A stretch of DNA of 64,000 nucleotides. Origin: Syntrophomonas sp. UBA5314. Its GTDB lineage: Bacteria; Bacillota; Syntrophomonadia; Syntrophomonadales; Syntrophomonadaceae. The stretch is from the NCBI GenBank assembly GCA_002410325.1, contig DHRK01000060.1, forward strand, positions 17,365-81,364. Direction: 5' to 3'. Shown one piece after another: positions 24,623 to 32,947 of this stretch (its first letter is position 1; each line of letters opens with the position of its first letter). Both the position numbers and the translations under genes were made by a program. Under the pieces are notes generated by a model that was given only the letters and a program-made list of their open reading frames with translations, was not told the origin of the DNA and ran no database searches.

Positions 24623-25636
24623 TCAAGTCCCGGCGGAAGCCAGTTTATTGAACTCATTGGTATAAATCTTATCCGGGGTAAGACCCGGCTTGATTTCGCC
24701 GAACTGCTCCAGAAGTTCTATCCAGACCTGCACCGTTTCCGGTTTTATCACGGCATTTTGCGCATAATTGGCCGCCCTTACGCGAATGGGATCCACATTG
24801 CCCCACTTGGCTGTAATTTCCGCCGCCTTTTCCCTGTTCGCATTGACCCAGTTGTTGGTTTTGGCAATCACCCGGACATAGCGCTCTACCACATCAGGAT
24901 GCTCGCTGATAAATTTCTCCGAAAAGTAATGGGGCGTGGCGCCGCCTATGGTCTCCCAGACGTCATAATCGGTAAAAAGCAAATCGTATTTGCCTTGCTC
25001 AGCCACCCAGACCTGATCCTTGTGGATACCTGCCACATCCACCTGCCCCTGCTCAAGGGCTTGCAGCAGTTTGGTTTCACTGGGTAAAATAATGATTTCA
25101 AATTTTCCTTTGGGATTATCAATGCCGTTTTTCTGCAGCCAGGCATAGGGGGTATACTCATTGCACCCTCCGTAGGCGGTCAGGCCTACTTTTTTGCCGA
25201 CTACATCCTGGGCTGATTGAATAGCACTGCCTTTGGCAGTGACATAGCACATGTGGGGAAAGTCCTTCAGGGTTTCGGTGGCAGCGGCCACGGCCTTAAC
25301 CTTGGCACCGGCGTTGATCCCGGCGATGGTCCGGTTAACATGGGCGCCACCTACATCAATTTTTCCTGACACAACCGAGGCCAGAATTTCTCCTGACGGG
25401 ACCACTCCCACATCTTCAAAGGCCAGGTTCTCTTCTCTGGCAAAGCCCATTTCTTCAGCCACCCAAAAGACATTGACCGAAGTGATGTCGGCGTTGTGGT
25501 AGACTTTTAGCGTAAAAGGCTCATTCGGATTGCCTCCCTCTGCGGACTTATTTTTCGCCGAGCACCCGCTAACCAGTACTAAGCTCCATAAAACCGCTAT
25601 CATGACTGCCAACTTTTTTACCATCGCTTTGTTCAT
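24623..25636 (-). CDS. ABC transporter substrate-binding lipoprotein, SsuA/TauA type
   Basis: 337 residues. The N-terminus is a lipoprotein signal with lipobox L-V-S-G-C and the modified Cys25, so the mature protein is anchored outside the membrane. The NMT1/SsuA-like fold shows in VFWVAEEMGFAREENL, SVVSGKIDVGGAHVNRT and LEQGQVDVAGIHKDQVW. The ligand is unknown, and the protein differs clearly from the 344-residue binding protein of the nitrogenase-like operon. It lies between two permeases. Confidence 0.87.
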   Translation of the reverse strand: MNKAMVKKLAVMIAVLWSLVLVSGCSAKNKSAEGGNPNEPFTLKVYHNADITSVNVFWVAEEMGFAREENLAFEDVGVVPSGEILASVVSGKIDVGGAHVNRTIAGINAGAKVKAVAAATETLKDFPHMCYVTAKGSAIQSAQDVVGKKVGLTAYGGCNEYTPYAWLQKNGIDNPKGKFEIIILPSETKLLQALEQGQVDVAGIHKDQVWVAEQGKYDLLFTDYDVWETIGGATPHYFSEKFISEHPDVVERYVRVIAKTNNWVNANREKAAEITAKWGNVDPIRVRAANYAQNAVIKPETVQVWIELLEQFGEIKPGLTPDKIYTNEFNKLASAGT

Positions 25637-25662
25637 TCCCTTACACCCTTTCCTATATTCTG

Positions 25663-26523
25663 CTATGCTTTAATCGGTTTCTCTTTCCAGAAGGTGACGC
25701 GTCTTTCCAGGCGAACCAGGAGAAAATTAACGATGGCGCCTATAACGGCAATCGTGATGATCCCCCCATACATTTCCGGAATGGCATATCTTTCCTGATA
25801 ATAGAAAATCATAAAACCCAGTCCCCGGTTGGCGCCCAGCATCTCGGAAGCCACCAGAATCAATAAAGCGGTAGCGGCGCTAAGCCGTAAACCTGCCACA
25901 ATGGAAGGCAGGGCCATGGGAAAAAGCACTTTGAAGAAGAGACCCGGCTTTGATATCCCCATGGAACGGGCCAGTTTAACCAGCTGGGGATCAACATTTT
26001 TTACTCCGTTGATGGTATTTAAAAGGGTCGGCCAGGTGGCTCCCCAAACGATGATGGCCACCTTGGAAAGCTCCCCTAATCCGAAAATTAAAATAAATAC
26101 CGGATAAAGAGCCAGGGTGGAGGTATTACGACCGGCTTCCAGCACCAGTTCCATGATCCGTTCCACCCTTTTGTACCAGCCCATGATAAACCCCGTAAAT
26201 ACCGAAAAAATTACCGCCACCAGAAATCCTATCCCGGACCGCTGCAAGCTGCTCCCAATGTGCCGGAACATCTCTCCGGTTACAGACAGCTTTACCAGGC
26301 TTTCCACTACAGCGCTAAAAGGCGGCAATAAAAATGGATCCACCAGGCCTAAATCCGGCAGCGCTTCCCAGAGTAAAACAAAAACGATAATCGCAATAGA
26401 TTTTTCAAAAGCCGAAACCAGTGGCTTCTTCTTTGAAGTTTGTATTTTGTCTATTGACAGAAGCGAATTCTCGGGCAAAGGAAAAGCAACTGCCGGGTTA
26501 TCATCAGCTTCACGAGTAAAAAT
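25663..26523 (-). CDS. ABC transporter permease, SsuC/TauC type, first gene of the dehydratase-like operon
   Basis: A permease with six membrane helices and the coupling loop DPQLVKLARSMGISKPGLFFKVLFPMALPSI. No ATG lies near its N-terminus. TTG at 26478 has no ribosome binding site, whereas AAAGGAG lies nine bases before an in-frame ATT at 26523, giving 286 residues. I list the ATT start as likely but not certain. A second ATT-start candidate is the cysteine desulfurase at 36064. The gene is led by two tandem leader RNA copies and a sigma-A promoter. Confidence 0.75.
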   Translation of the reverse strand: MFTREADDNPAVAFPLPENSLLSIDKIQTSKKKPLVSAFEKSIAIIVFVLLWEALPDLGLVDPFLLPPFSAVVESLVKLSVTGEMFRHIGSSLQRSGIGFLVAVIFSVFTGFIMGWYKRVERIMELVLEAGRNTSTLALYPVFILIFGLGELSKVAIIVWGATWPTLLNTINGVKNVDPQLVKLARSMGISKPGLFFKVLFPMALPSIVAGLRLSAATALLILVASEMLGANRGLGFMIFYYQERYAIPEMYGGIITIAVIGAIVNFLLVRLERRVTFWKEKPIKA

Positions 26524-26560
26524 GGGAATCAGCTCCTTTCCATGGACTTGGTTGAATATG

Positions 26561-26625
26561 AAAGGCTGCGTGTGTTATAACAATCGCAGCCTTTAGTTAT
26601 CTAATCAGCTCAATATGCAGGATAT
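26561..26625 (-). promoter_or_regulatory. Leader RNA element, copy 2 (proximal of a tandem pair)
   Basis: The RNA reads GCTGATTAGATAACTAAAGGC (26609-26589). TTAG/CTAA closes on ATAA, and the following stem pairs AAAGGCTGCG with CGCAGCCTTT (26570-26561). There is no T-run after this hairpin. It ends only about 30 bases before the ribosome binding site, so translational control is possible. Confidence 0.6.
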
Positions 26626-26628
26626 ATA

Positions 26629-26720
26629 TTAAAAAGAAAAAGTCCGTGGAACTGCCCTTGACAGTCTGTTCACGAACCTTTAGTTGCCTAATCAGTTTCC
26701 TATTCAATTTAAATCGCGGC
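26629..26720 (-). promoter_or_regulatory. Leader RNA element, copy 3 (distal of a tandem pair)
   Basis: The RNA reads CTGATTAGGCAACTAAAGG (26696-26678) with TTAG/CTAA around GCAA, then a stem of AAAGGTTCGTG with CACGGACTTTTT (26648-26637) followed by a T-rich run, a good intrinsic terminator. AAATTGAATA lies just upstream, as in copy 1. Confidence 0.6.
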
Positions 26721-26767
26721 AGGAATTACCCTCTCAATAAATTGCCGAGTATTCATATATGATTTAT

Positions 26768-26797
26768 ATATTAAATGGGCTGTCAAGATTTTGTCAA
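26768..26797 (-). promoter_or_regulatory. Promoter of the transporter/dehydratase-like operon
   Basis: TTGACA (26797-26792) and TAATAT (26773-26768) are 18 bases apart. The 17 bases at 26790-26806 are identical to those at the nitrogenase-like promoter. Confidence 0.55.
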
Positions 26798-27067
26798 TAG
26801 TTTTATATTTTTTAATGAAAGGTCTCGCGATCCGTTGAATGAGCGATTCCATCAAAGTGGACTTGACATTATCATTATTCCTAGTAAACTGATATAAAAT
26901 ATAGGTTTATAAAAATATGTTTGTCTAAAGTTGACCGGAAAGACTGGAGGCTGGGCATAATGCCTGGCTTTTGCATTTGTAATGGATGATAAAGCCTTTA
27001 TGCAAACCCCATTAAGCGTTAATTATTTTAGCTTGGCGGGGTAATTTTTAGAGTAGGTTGATTGAAA

Positions 27068-28339
27068 ATGGCAGAAGAAAAAACAATAAATACCAGCGGA
27101 TTGTTTTCGGATAGATTTCTAGCCCTTGGGCATTCGAATTTTCGTTATTTTCTCTCTGGTCAAAGCATTTCCCTTTTTGGCACCTGGATGCAAAGAACCG
27201 CTCAACAATGGCTGGTATATTCCCTGACCAATTCAGCCTGGCTGCTCGGATTACTAGGGGTTTGCCAGCAATTGCCGATGCTTTTCTTTTCTTTGATAAG
27301 CGGAGTATATGTAGATAAATATCCGAAAAAGAAGATCCTCTTGGTTACCCAAACTCTGCAAATGCTGCAGGCCTTAATGCTGGCCGTCCTGGTATGGTTG
27401 GGGCTGGTTAAATACTGGCACGTCTTTATTTTAGCCAGTCTGTTAGGGCTCTCCAATACCTTTGACATGCCCACCCGACAGACTTTTTTCATAGAACTGG
27501 TGGGCCGGAAGGATTTGAAAAATGCCATCGGCCTTAATTCAACTGTTGAGAATATAGCACGAGTTGCCGGTCCGGCTCTGGCAGGTATCATCATGGCCCG
27601 TTTTGGGATTGCTCTCTGTTTCTTGCTCAATTCGCTAAGCTTTATTGCGGTAATATTCAGCCTAACCAGGATTAAGCACTATGCAGAGAATGTGCGAAGC
27701 AAACAGCAGAGGATAAGAGATGAAATAGTTGATGGCTTAAAATACATAAAGCAGAATGAGAATATTTTTTACGCTATTTTAGTAACCGCGATTATCGGCA
27801 CTTTCGCTATGAATACCAACGTTATTTTCCCGGTGCTGGCCAGGGTGGTGCATCATCAGGAAGCGCAGGGTTTCAGTTTCATGGTGTCCGCCATGGGAGT
27901 AGGAGCCCTGATCGGATCCCTGATTTTTGCGGCCCGTTCCCGCAACCAAACCCCGCGCAACGGCATCATTCTGAACGGGTTATTATTATCCGCCAGTCTC
28001 ATTCTGACCGGTGTCGCCAGGAATTATTATTTAACTTTGGCGTTGATAGCCCTAATTGGTGTGTTTAACATCATGTTTATGGCTACGGTCAATTCCACCC
28101 TGCAGTTGAAAGCCAGTGACAGCTTCCGGGGCCGCGTAATAAGCGTTTATTATCTAGTTCTAACCGGTTCTTCGCCCATTGGCAACTTTGCCACCGGTTA
28201 TGTCGCCCAGCATTTAGGCCCGGCTAATAGCCTATACCTGGGCGGATTGGTCAGCATCCTTTTAATAGCCGCGATATATTTCGGCGTTTATCGAAAGAAT
28301 AAAACCCGGGATAAGTTGACTTCCTCTGCCGCTGGTTAG
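27068..28339 (+). CDS. MFS transporter, EntS/MFS_3-type exporter
   Basis: A protein of about 423 residues with 12 membrane helices in the major facilitator group that includes enterobactin exporter EntS. The opening LGHSNFRYFLSGQSISLFGTW and the loop GVYVDKYPKKKIL are typical, as is the mid-protein SNTFDMPTRQTFFIELVG. The substrate is unknown. It is divergent from the dehydratase-like operon across a 500-base gap with the leader RNAs. The ATG at 27068 is preferred to an in-frame TTG at 27062; neither has a strong ribosome binding site. Confidence 0.82.
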   Translation: MAEEKTINTSGLFSDRFLALGHSNFRYFLSGQSISLFGTWMQRTAQQWLVYSLTNSAWLLGLLGVCQQLPMLFFSLISGVYVDKYPKKKILLVTQTLQMLQALMLAVLVWLGLVKYWHVFILASLLGLSNTFDMPTRQTFFIELVGRKDLKNAIGLNSTVENIARVAGPALAGIIMARFGIALCFLLNSLSFIAVIFSLTRIKHYAENVRSKQQRIRDEIVDGLKYIKQNENIFYAILVTAIIGTFAMNTNVIFPVLARVVHHQEAQGFSFMVSAMGVGALIGSLIFAARSRNQTPRNGIILNGLLLSASLILTGVARNYYLTLALIALIGVFNIMFMATVNSTLQLKASDSFRGRVISVYYLVLTGSSPIGNFATGYVAQHLGPANSLYLGGLVSILLIAAIYFGVYRKNKTRDKLTSSAAG

Positions 28340-28348
28340 ACGAAAAGC

Positions 28349-28385
28349 GGGGATTAACGTTCATATTACCCAATCCCCAAAACCT
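28349..28385 (+). terminator. Bidirectional hairpin between the MFS gene and cysE
   Basis: GGGGATT (28349-28355) pairs with AATCCCC (28372-28378). It overlaps the last codons of cysE and separates two convergent genes. Confidence 0.45.
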
Positions 28386-29305
28386 TCTTGCTCGGTATCC
28401 TGGGTTTCCTGCCCCTTGTACATCAACTCCTGATTCTTGATGATCACCCTGGTCCCACTGGAAACCGACTTGGTGATAAAGACGTTGCTGCCAATTACTA
28501 CGCCTTTGCCAATGACCGTTTCTCCACCCAATATAGAAGCCCCCGAATATACGGTAACATCATCTTCGATGGTTGGATGTCTTCTGGTCCCGCGTAGCAG
28601 CTGCCCTTCACGGGTAGATAAAGCACCCAGGGTAACTCCCTGATAAAGAGTAACGTTATTGCCTATTACCGTTGTTTCCCCGATTACTACTCCGGTGCCG
28701 TGATCGATAAAGAAGTTTTTGCCGATGGTAGCCCCGGGATTTATGTCGATTCCGGTACGGCTGTGCGCATACTCGGTCATAATCCTCGGTATCAGCGGGA
28801 CTGACATCAGATAAAGTTCATGGGCCAGGCGATAAACCATGATGGCAAATAGCCCGGGATAGGAAAAAATTATATCATCCTTGCTCTCAGCAGCCGGATC
28901 GCCGTCAAAAGCAGCTTGAACGTCACAGGCCAGTGCATCTCGAATTTCAGGAATTTTGCTTAAAAAAGTACAGCTAATACCTTCGGCCCTATTTTGATGA
29001 TCAAGCAATGGTTCTTGCTTTCTAAAGGCCTGATGTTTTAAGGCCAAAGCGATTTGTTGATGCAACTTTTCATGAATGTTTACCAAAAGATCGCCGATAT
29101 GATATTCAATTGTGGATGTAACAAGACGCTGGCGCCCAAAATATTCAGGGAAGAGAATTTCTCTTAACATATTGATGATTTCGATAATCGTGTCTCGACG
29201 GGGAAGCGACCCCTTATCAAGGTTAATTGTCTCGGAGTGTTTCTTGTAACACGTTACATAACTTGATACAAGCTCGGCAATCTGATCCTGGAAATCCTTA
29301 CTCAT
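28361..29305 (-). CDS. cysE: Serine O-acetyltransferase (EpsC/SAT type)
   Basis: A 314-residue enzyme that makes O-acetylserine from serine and acetyl-CoA, the first step of cysteine synthesis. A long alpha-helical N-terminal domain (1-180) is followed by the left-handed beta-helix of hexapeptide repeats with the catalytic segment IDHGTGVVIGETTVIGNN. The C-terminal VFITKSVSSGTRVIIKNQE belongs to the same fold. The length fits the EpsC-like clostridial group. It lies downstream of cysK and the trans-sulfuration genes. AGAAGG precedes the ATG. Confidence 0.9.
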   Translation of the reverse strand: MSKDFQDQIAELVSSYVTCYKKHSETINLDKGSLPRRDTIIEIINMLREILFPEYFGRQRLVTSTIEYHIGDLLVNIHEKLHQQIALALKHQAFRKQEPLLDHQNRAEGISCTFLSKIPEIRDALACDVQAAFDGDPAAESKDDIIFSYPGLFAIMVYRLAHELYLMSVPLIPRIMTEYAHSRTGIDINPGATIGKNFFIDHGTGVVIGETTVIGNNVTLYQGVTLGALSTREGQLLRGTRRHPTIEDDVTVYSGASILGGETVIGKGVVIGSNVFITKSVSSGTRVIIKNQELMYKGQETQDTEQEGFGDWVI

Positions 29306-29337
29306 AAGACAACCTTCTTTCTTCTTTTGTCAAATAA

Positions 29338-29380
29338 CTTTGCAGACACGTAAGTATTAAACCTCACTTGCCTGCAAAGT
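29338..29380 (-). promoter_or_regulatory. Hairpin between cysK and cysE
   Basis: CTTTGCAG and CTGCAAAG form a perfect outer stem with a partly paired interior. It may attenuate or process the transcript between the two genes; a T-run is weak. Confidence 0.35.
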
Positions 29381-29426
29381 TGTGCTTGACTTTACAATTA
29401 CCGGTATACTGAATTATTACTGGTGG

Positions 29427-30356
29427 CTACGCCTGAAACAATTCGGTGGAAAGGTATCTTTCTCCGGTATCGGGAAGCAAAGCCACTATAGTCTTACCCT
29501 TATTTTCAGGCCTTTTGGCAATTTGAGCGGCCGCATAGGCGGCTGCGCCTGAAGAAATGCCCACCAGCAATCCTTCGGTTTTGGACAGTAGGCGCGAAGT
29601 CTGAAAAGCATCCTCGTTTCTAACCTTAAATACTTCATCTAATATTTCGCGGTTTAATACATCGGGAATGAAATTAGCTCCTAGGCCCTGAATTTTATGC
29701 GGTCCGGCCTGTCCTCCGGAAAGCAGCGGCGAATCATTTGGTTCTACGGCTATTATTTTAACGCCGGGCTTATTTTTCTTCAACACCTCTCCTACTCCGG
29801 TGATGGTACCGCCGGTTCCGACTCCAGCCACAAAAATATCAACCTGACCTTCGGTTTCACGCCATATTTCCTGGGCGGTGGTGTCCCGATGTATAGCCGG
29901 GTTGGCCGGATTCTTAAACTGGTCGGGAATGAAGGAGTTGGGGGTGCTCGCTGCCAATTCCGCTGCAACCCGAAGAGCTCCGGCCATACCTTCCGGTCCC
30001 GGGGTGAGAACCAGCTCGGCTCCCAGGGCTTTTAAGAGGTTGCGGCGTTCAACACTAAAGGTTTCGGGCATGGTAAGAATAAGCCGGTAGCCCCGGGCGG
30101 CAGCCACAAATGCCAGGGCGATTCCCGTATTGCCGCTGGTGGGCTCGATAATGACCGAGTCTTTATTGATCAGGCCTTTTTCTTCCGCATCCTTGATCAT
30201 GGCAAGGCCAATCCGGTCTTTGACACTGCCGGCCGGATTAAAGTATTCCAGCTTACCCAGCAGCCTGGCTTCCAACTGGTGATAGGCAGCGTAGCTGGCT
30301 AGCTCTAGCAACGGAGTATTCCCAATCAGTTCGGTAAGATTTGACGCAATGGCCAC
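29427..30356 (-). CDS. cysK: Cysteine synthase (O-acetylserine sulfhydrylase)
   Basis: A 309-residue PLP enzyme making cysteine from O-acetylserine and sulfide. Seen: GNTPLLELASY, the PLP lysine in NPAGSVKDRIG, the substrate loop PTSGNTGIA, the phosphate-binding GVGTGGTITGVG, and GISSGAAAYAA. In Bacillus, CysK also acts as partner of the regulator CymR. An Rrf2 regulator of that type is encoded 2.6 kb upstream, so the same pairing is likely here (inference). The start is GTG with GGAGGG seven bases upstream. Confidence 0.93.
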   Translation of the reverse strand: MAIASNLTELIGNTPLLELASYAAYHQLEARLLGKLEYFNPAGSVKDRIGLAMIKDAEEKGLINKDSVIIEPTSGNTGIALAFVAAARGYRLILTMPETFSVERRNLLKALGAELVLTPGPEGMAGALRVAAELAASTPNSFIPDQFKNPANPAIHRDTTAQEIWRETEGQVDIFVAGVGTGGTITGVGEVLKKNKPGVKIIAVEPNDSPLLSGGQAGPHKIQGLGANFIPDVLNREILDEVFKVRNEDAFQTSRLLSKTEGLLVGISSGAAAYAAAQIAKRPENKGKTIVALLPDTGERYLSTELFQA

Positions 30357-30424
30357 TTAAATCCCTCCAATATATTCTAAATTAGCACCTTGGTTTTGGA
30401 GCTAACTATCGGCTTGCAGTACAA

Positions 30425-31558
30425 CTAAGACCAGGCCCGGGAAAAGTCTTCCATCAAGTCTTCAACATCCTCCAGCCCCACGGAAACCCGGATCAGAGTG
30501 TCGCTTATACCCAGGCGGGCACGTTCGGACTGTGGCATAGAAGCATGGGACATGGTAGCGGGATAGGATACGATAGTCTCTACTCCTCCCAGGCTTACCG
30601 CCACAGCGGCCAGGGTGACATTTTTCATAAACTTCCTGGCCACATCTATCGAGCGGGTTTTAAAGGATAAAACCGCCCCCGGTCCGTCGGTTTGCCCGGC
30701 GTGTATATCAGCGCCCGGGTGACTGTTTAATCCCGGGTAATAGACGGTTTCAACCTGTTCCTGCCCGGCCAGCCACCGGGCCAGCTTTTGAGCGCCGGCC
30801 TGCTGATGATCCAGGCGGACTTTCAGGGTTTTTAGACCCCTTAAGAGCAGCCAGCTGTCCTGGGGACCTAAAACCGCTCCAAAACCATTTTGAACCGAGT
30901 ATACTCTTCGGCCCAATGCTTCATCCTTTACTACGGCCAATCCTCCTATTACATCACTGTGCCCGCCGATGAATTTGGTGGCGCTGTGGACCACGATGTC
31001 AGCGCCCAATTCCAGCGGCCGTTGCAGGTAGGGAGACATAAAAGTATTATCGACAATGACTAGAAGTCCGTGCTCGCGGGCCAGGGTAATGGCTCCCCGC
31101 AGATCGGTTATTTTCATTAAGGGGTTGGAAGGGGTTTCTAAAAATATAGCCCGGGTGTTCTCTTGGATGGCACTCGCCATGTGGCGGCAGTTGGCGGCGT
31201 TGACAAAGGTGCTTTCCAGTTTAAACCGCTTGAAAAGCGTGTTCAGAATGCGAAAAGTACCGCCATAGACGTCTTCACATACCACGATATGGTCACCGGC
31301 TTCGAATATGGCCAGAACTGAGGAAGTGGCGGCCATGCCTGAAGCAAAAGCAAAGCCACGTTTTCCGCCTTCCAAAAGGGCGATGCTGTCTTCCAAAGCC
31401 TGGCGGGTAGGGTTGCCCGAGCGGGAATAATCATACCGGGGCGGGTTTTCTATATCAGGTTGATGATAAGTTGAAACTTGATAGATAGGGATACTGAGCG
31501 CTCCGGTTGGAGCGTCTATTTCATTGCCGTTATGAATCAACCTGGTTCCAAACCTCAT
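30425..31558 (-). CDS. Trans-sulfuration PLP enzyme, cystathionine gamma-synthase/lyase family
   Basis: A 377-residue member of the Cys/Met metabolism PLP family. The PLP lysine is in HSATKFIGGHSD, and the pocket segments YDYSRSGNPTR and GFAFASGMAATS are present, as is the closing SVGLEDVEDLMEDF. MccB-type lyase, cystathionine gamma-synthase and O-acetylhomoserine thiolase are hard to separate by eye; gene order with cysK and cysE favours MccB-like or MetI-like roles. It begins 49 bases after a 379-residue paralogue and precedes cysK by 68. Confidence 0.85.
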   Translation of the reverse strand: MRFGTRLIHNGNEIDAPTGALSIPIYQVSTYHQPDIENPPRYDYSRSGNPTRQALEDSIALLEGGKRGFAFASGMAATSSVLAIFEAGDHIVVCEDVYGGTFRILNTLFKRFKLESTFVNAANCRHMASAIQENTRAIFLETPSNPLMKITDLRGAITLAREHGLLVIVDNTFMSPYLQRPLELGADIVVHSATKFIGGHSDVIGGLAVVKDEALGRRVYSVQNGFGAVLGPQDSWLLLRGLKTLKVRLDHQQAGAQKLARWLAGQEQVETVYYPGLNSHPGADIHAGQTDGPGAVLSFKTRSIDVARKFMKNVTLAAVAVSLGGVETIVSYPATMSHASMPQSERARLGISDTLIRVSVGLEDVEDLMEDFSRAWS

Positions 31559-31607
31559 TTCATTTCTCCCTTCCCTGTCAAAAGCCCCATAGACTCGGTA
31601 GAACCGA

Positions 31608-32747
31608 TCAGGCCAAAGCCTGTTCCAGATCTCCTATAATATCTTCAACCGCTTCAATACCCACCGATATGCGCAATAACTTATCGTCAACCCCCAGACG
31701 CAGTCTTATCTCTTCCGGAATCGCGGCATGGGTCTGGGTTAAAGGGTAGGTAATAAGACTTTCCACCCCGCCCAGGCTCTCGGCAAAAGCTATCAAGCGG
31801 AGCCTGGCTAAAACCGAAGCCACCAGTTCGGCACTATTCAGCGAAAATGAAATCATAGCCCCAAACCCGGAGGCCTGCTTTTTAGATATATCATACCCCG
31901 GGTGGTCCGGCAGCCCCACATAATAGACCTTCTGGACCAGCGGATGCTGATTGAGCCAAGCGGCAACTTTTAAAGCGTTTTCTTCCTGCCTGGCCAGCCT
32001 TACCGCCAGGGTTTTTATTCCCCTGAGGATCAGCCAGCTGTCCAATGGCGCCAGGGTAGCGCCGATGGCGTTTTGGAAAAACCTTAAACGCTCTTCCAGG
32101 GCTTGATCCTTGACCACGATAAACCCGGCCAGGGTGTCATTGTGACCGCCCAAGTACTTGGTTCCGCTATGAACCACTATATCAGCCCCCAGCTCCAAAG
32201 GCCTTTGCAGGTAAGGAGTGAGAAAGGTATTGTCCACTATCGAAAGAAGTTTATAAGCTCGGGCGGTCCGGACTACGCTGTCGATGTCCGTAACTTTCAT
32301 CATAGGATTGGACGGGGTCTCAATAAATATAGCCCGGGTGTTGTCTTGAATGGCATCTAACAGGTTTTGCTCATTACAGGTATCCAGGTAAGTAAATTGA
32401 AGGCCGTGGTTGCGAGCCACTTCCTCAAAAAGCCGGTAGGTACCTCCGTATAAATCGTCGGAAACCAAAAGATGATCTCCGGGTTTAAACAGCTCGAGCA
32501 CGGTGGCAATGGCTGCCATACCGCTGGCAAAGGCCAAAGCGGAAGTTCCGCCTTCCAGATTAGCCAGGGTGTTTTCCAGTTCTTCGCGGGTCGGATTGCC
32601 CGAACGCGTATAGTCATACCCGGTGCTTTGGCCCAGCCCGGGGTGCTTGAAGGTAGCTGTCTGGTATATGGGAAAACTAATGGCTCCCGTATGCGGGTCT
32701 GACCCTTTAGCCCCCCGGACCATTTTACTTTCCAGCCTCCACCCCAT
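31608..32747 (-). CDS. Trans-sulfuration PLP enzyme, cystathionine gamma-synthase/lyase family
   Basis: 379 residues with the same layout as the next gene: YDYTRSGNPTREELE, ALAFASGMAAIAT, the PLP lysine in HSGTKYLGGHND, and the closing SVGIEAVEDIIGDLEQ. The two are clearly paralogues and could divide synthase and lyase functions between them. The start ATG at 32747 has GGAGG eight bases upstream. It is the first gene of the cysteine unit after the regulator, behind a 200-base gap with two small GC-rich hairpins (about 32850-32900). Confidence 0.85.
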   Translation of the reverse strand: MGWRLESKMVRGAKGSDPHTGAISFPIYQTATFKHPGLGQSTGYDYTRSGNPTREELENTLANLEGGTSALAFASGMAAIATVLELFKPGDHLLVSDDLYGGTYRLFEEVARNHGLQFTYLDTCNEQNLLDAIQDNTRAIFIETPSNPMMKVTDIDSVVRTARAYKLLSIVDNTFLTPYLQRPLELGADIVVHSGTKYLGGHNDTLAGFIVVKDQALEERLRFFQNAIGATLAPLDSWLILRGIKTLAVRLARQEENALKVAAWLNQHPLVQKVYYVGLPDHPGYDISKKQASGFGAMISFSLNSAELVASVLARLRLIAFAESLGGVESLITYPLTQTHAAIPEEIRLRLGVDDKLLRISVGIEAVEDIIGDLEQALA

Positions 32748-32947
32748 TCACCGTACCTCCCACTGCTATGCAGCATTATTATTATTCCCATAGTTAAACT
32801 AGTACTCTGTTAACTCTAATTCTCTTTAATCGTCGGTTAAATCCACGCAGGACTGCGTCGTCGCAGGCAGCAAGCGTCGCCTTGCCGGACAAAGCTTCTT
32901 CGACGAGTAATAACCAGCCCTAGTACTGGCGCTTGCCTTAAAGGATA

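Noticed and set aside
17569..26720. Reading the leader elements as plain terminators
   Set aside because: A simple terminator would not need the conserved YTAG-NNAA-CTAR hairpin and ATTGA block, which recur in front of related genes with covariation.
32748..32947. A T-box or CymR operator before the cysteine genes
   Set aside because: I see two small GC-rich hairpins but no T-box sequence (no AGGGTGG-like block) and no convincing CymR palindrome.
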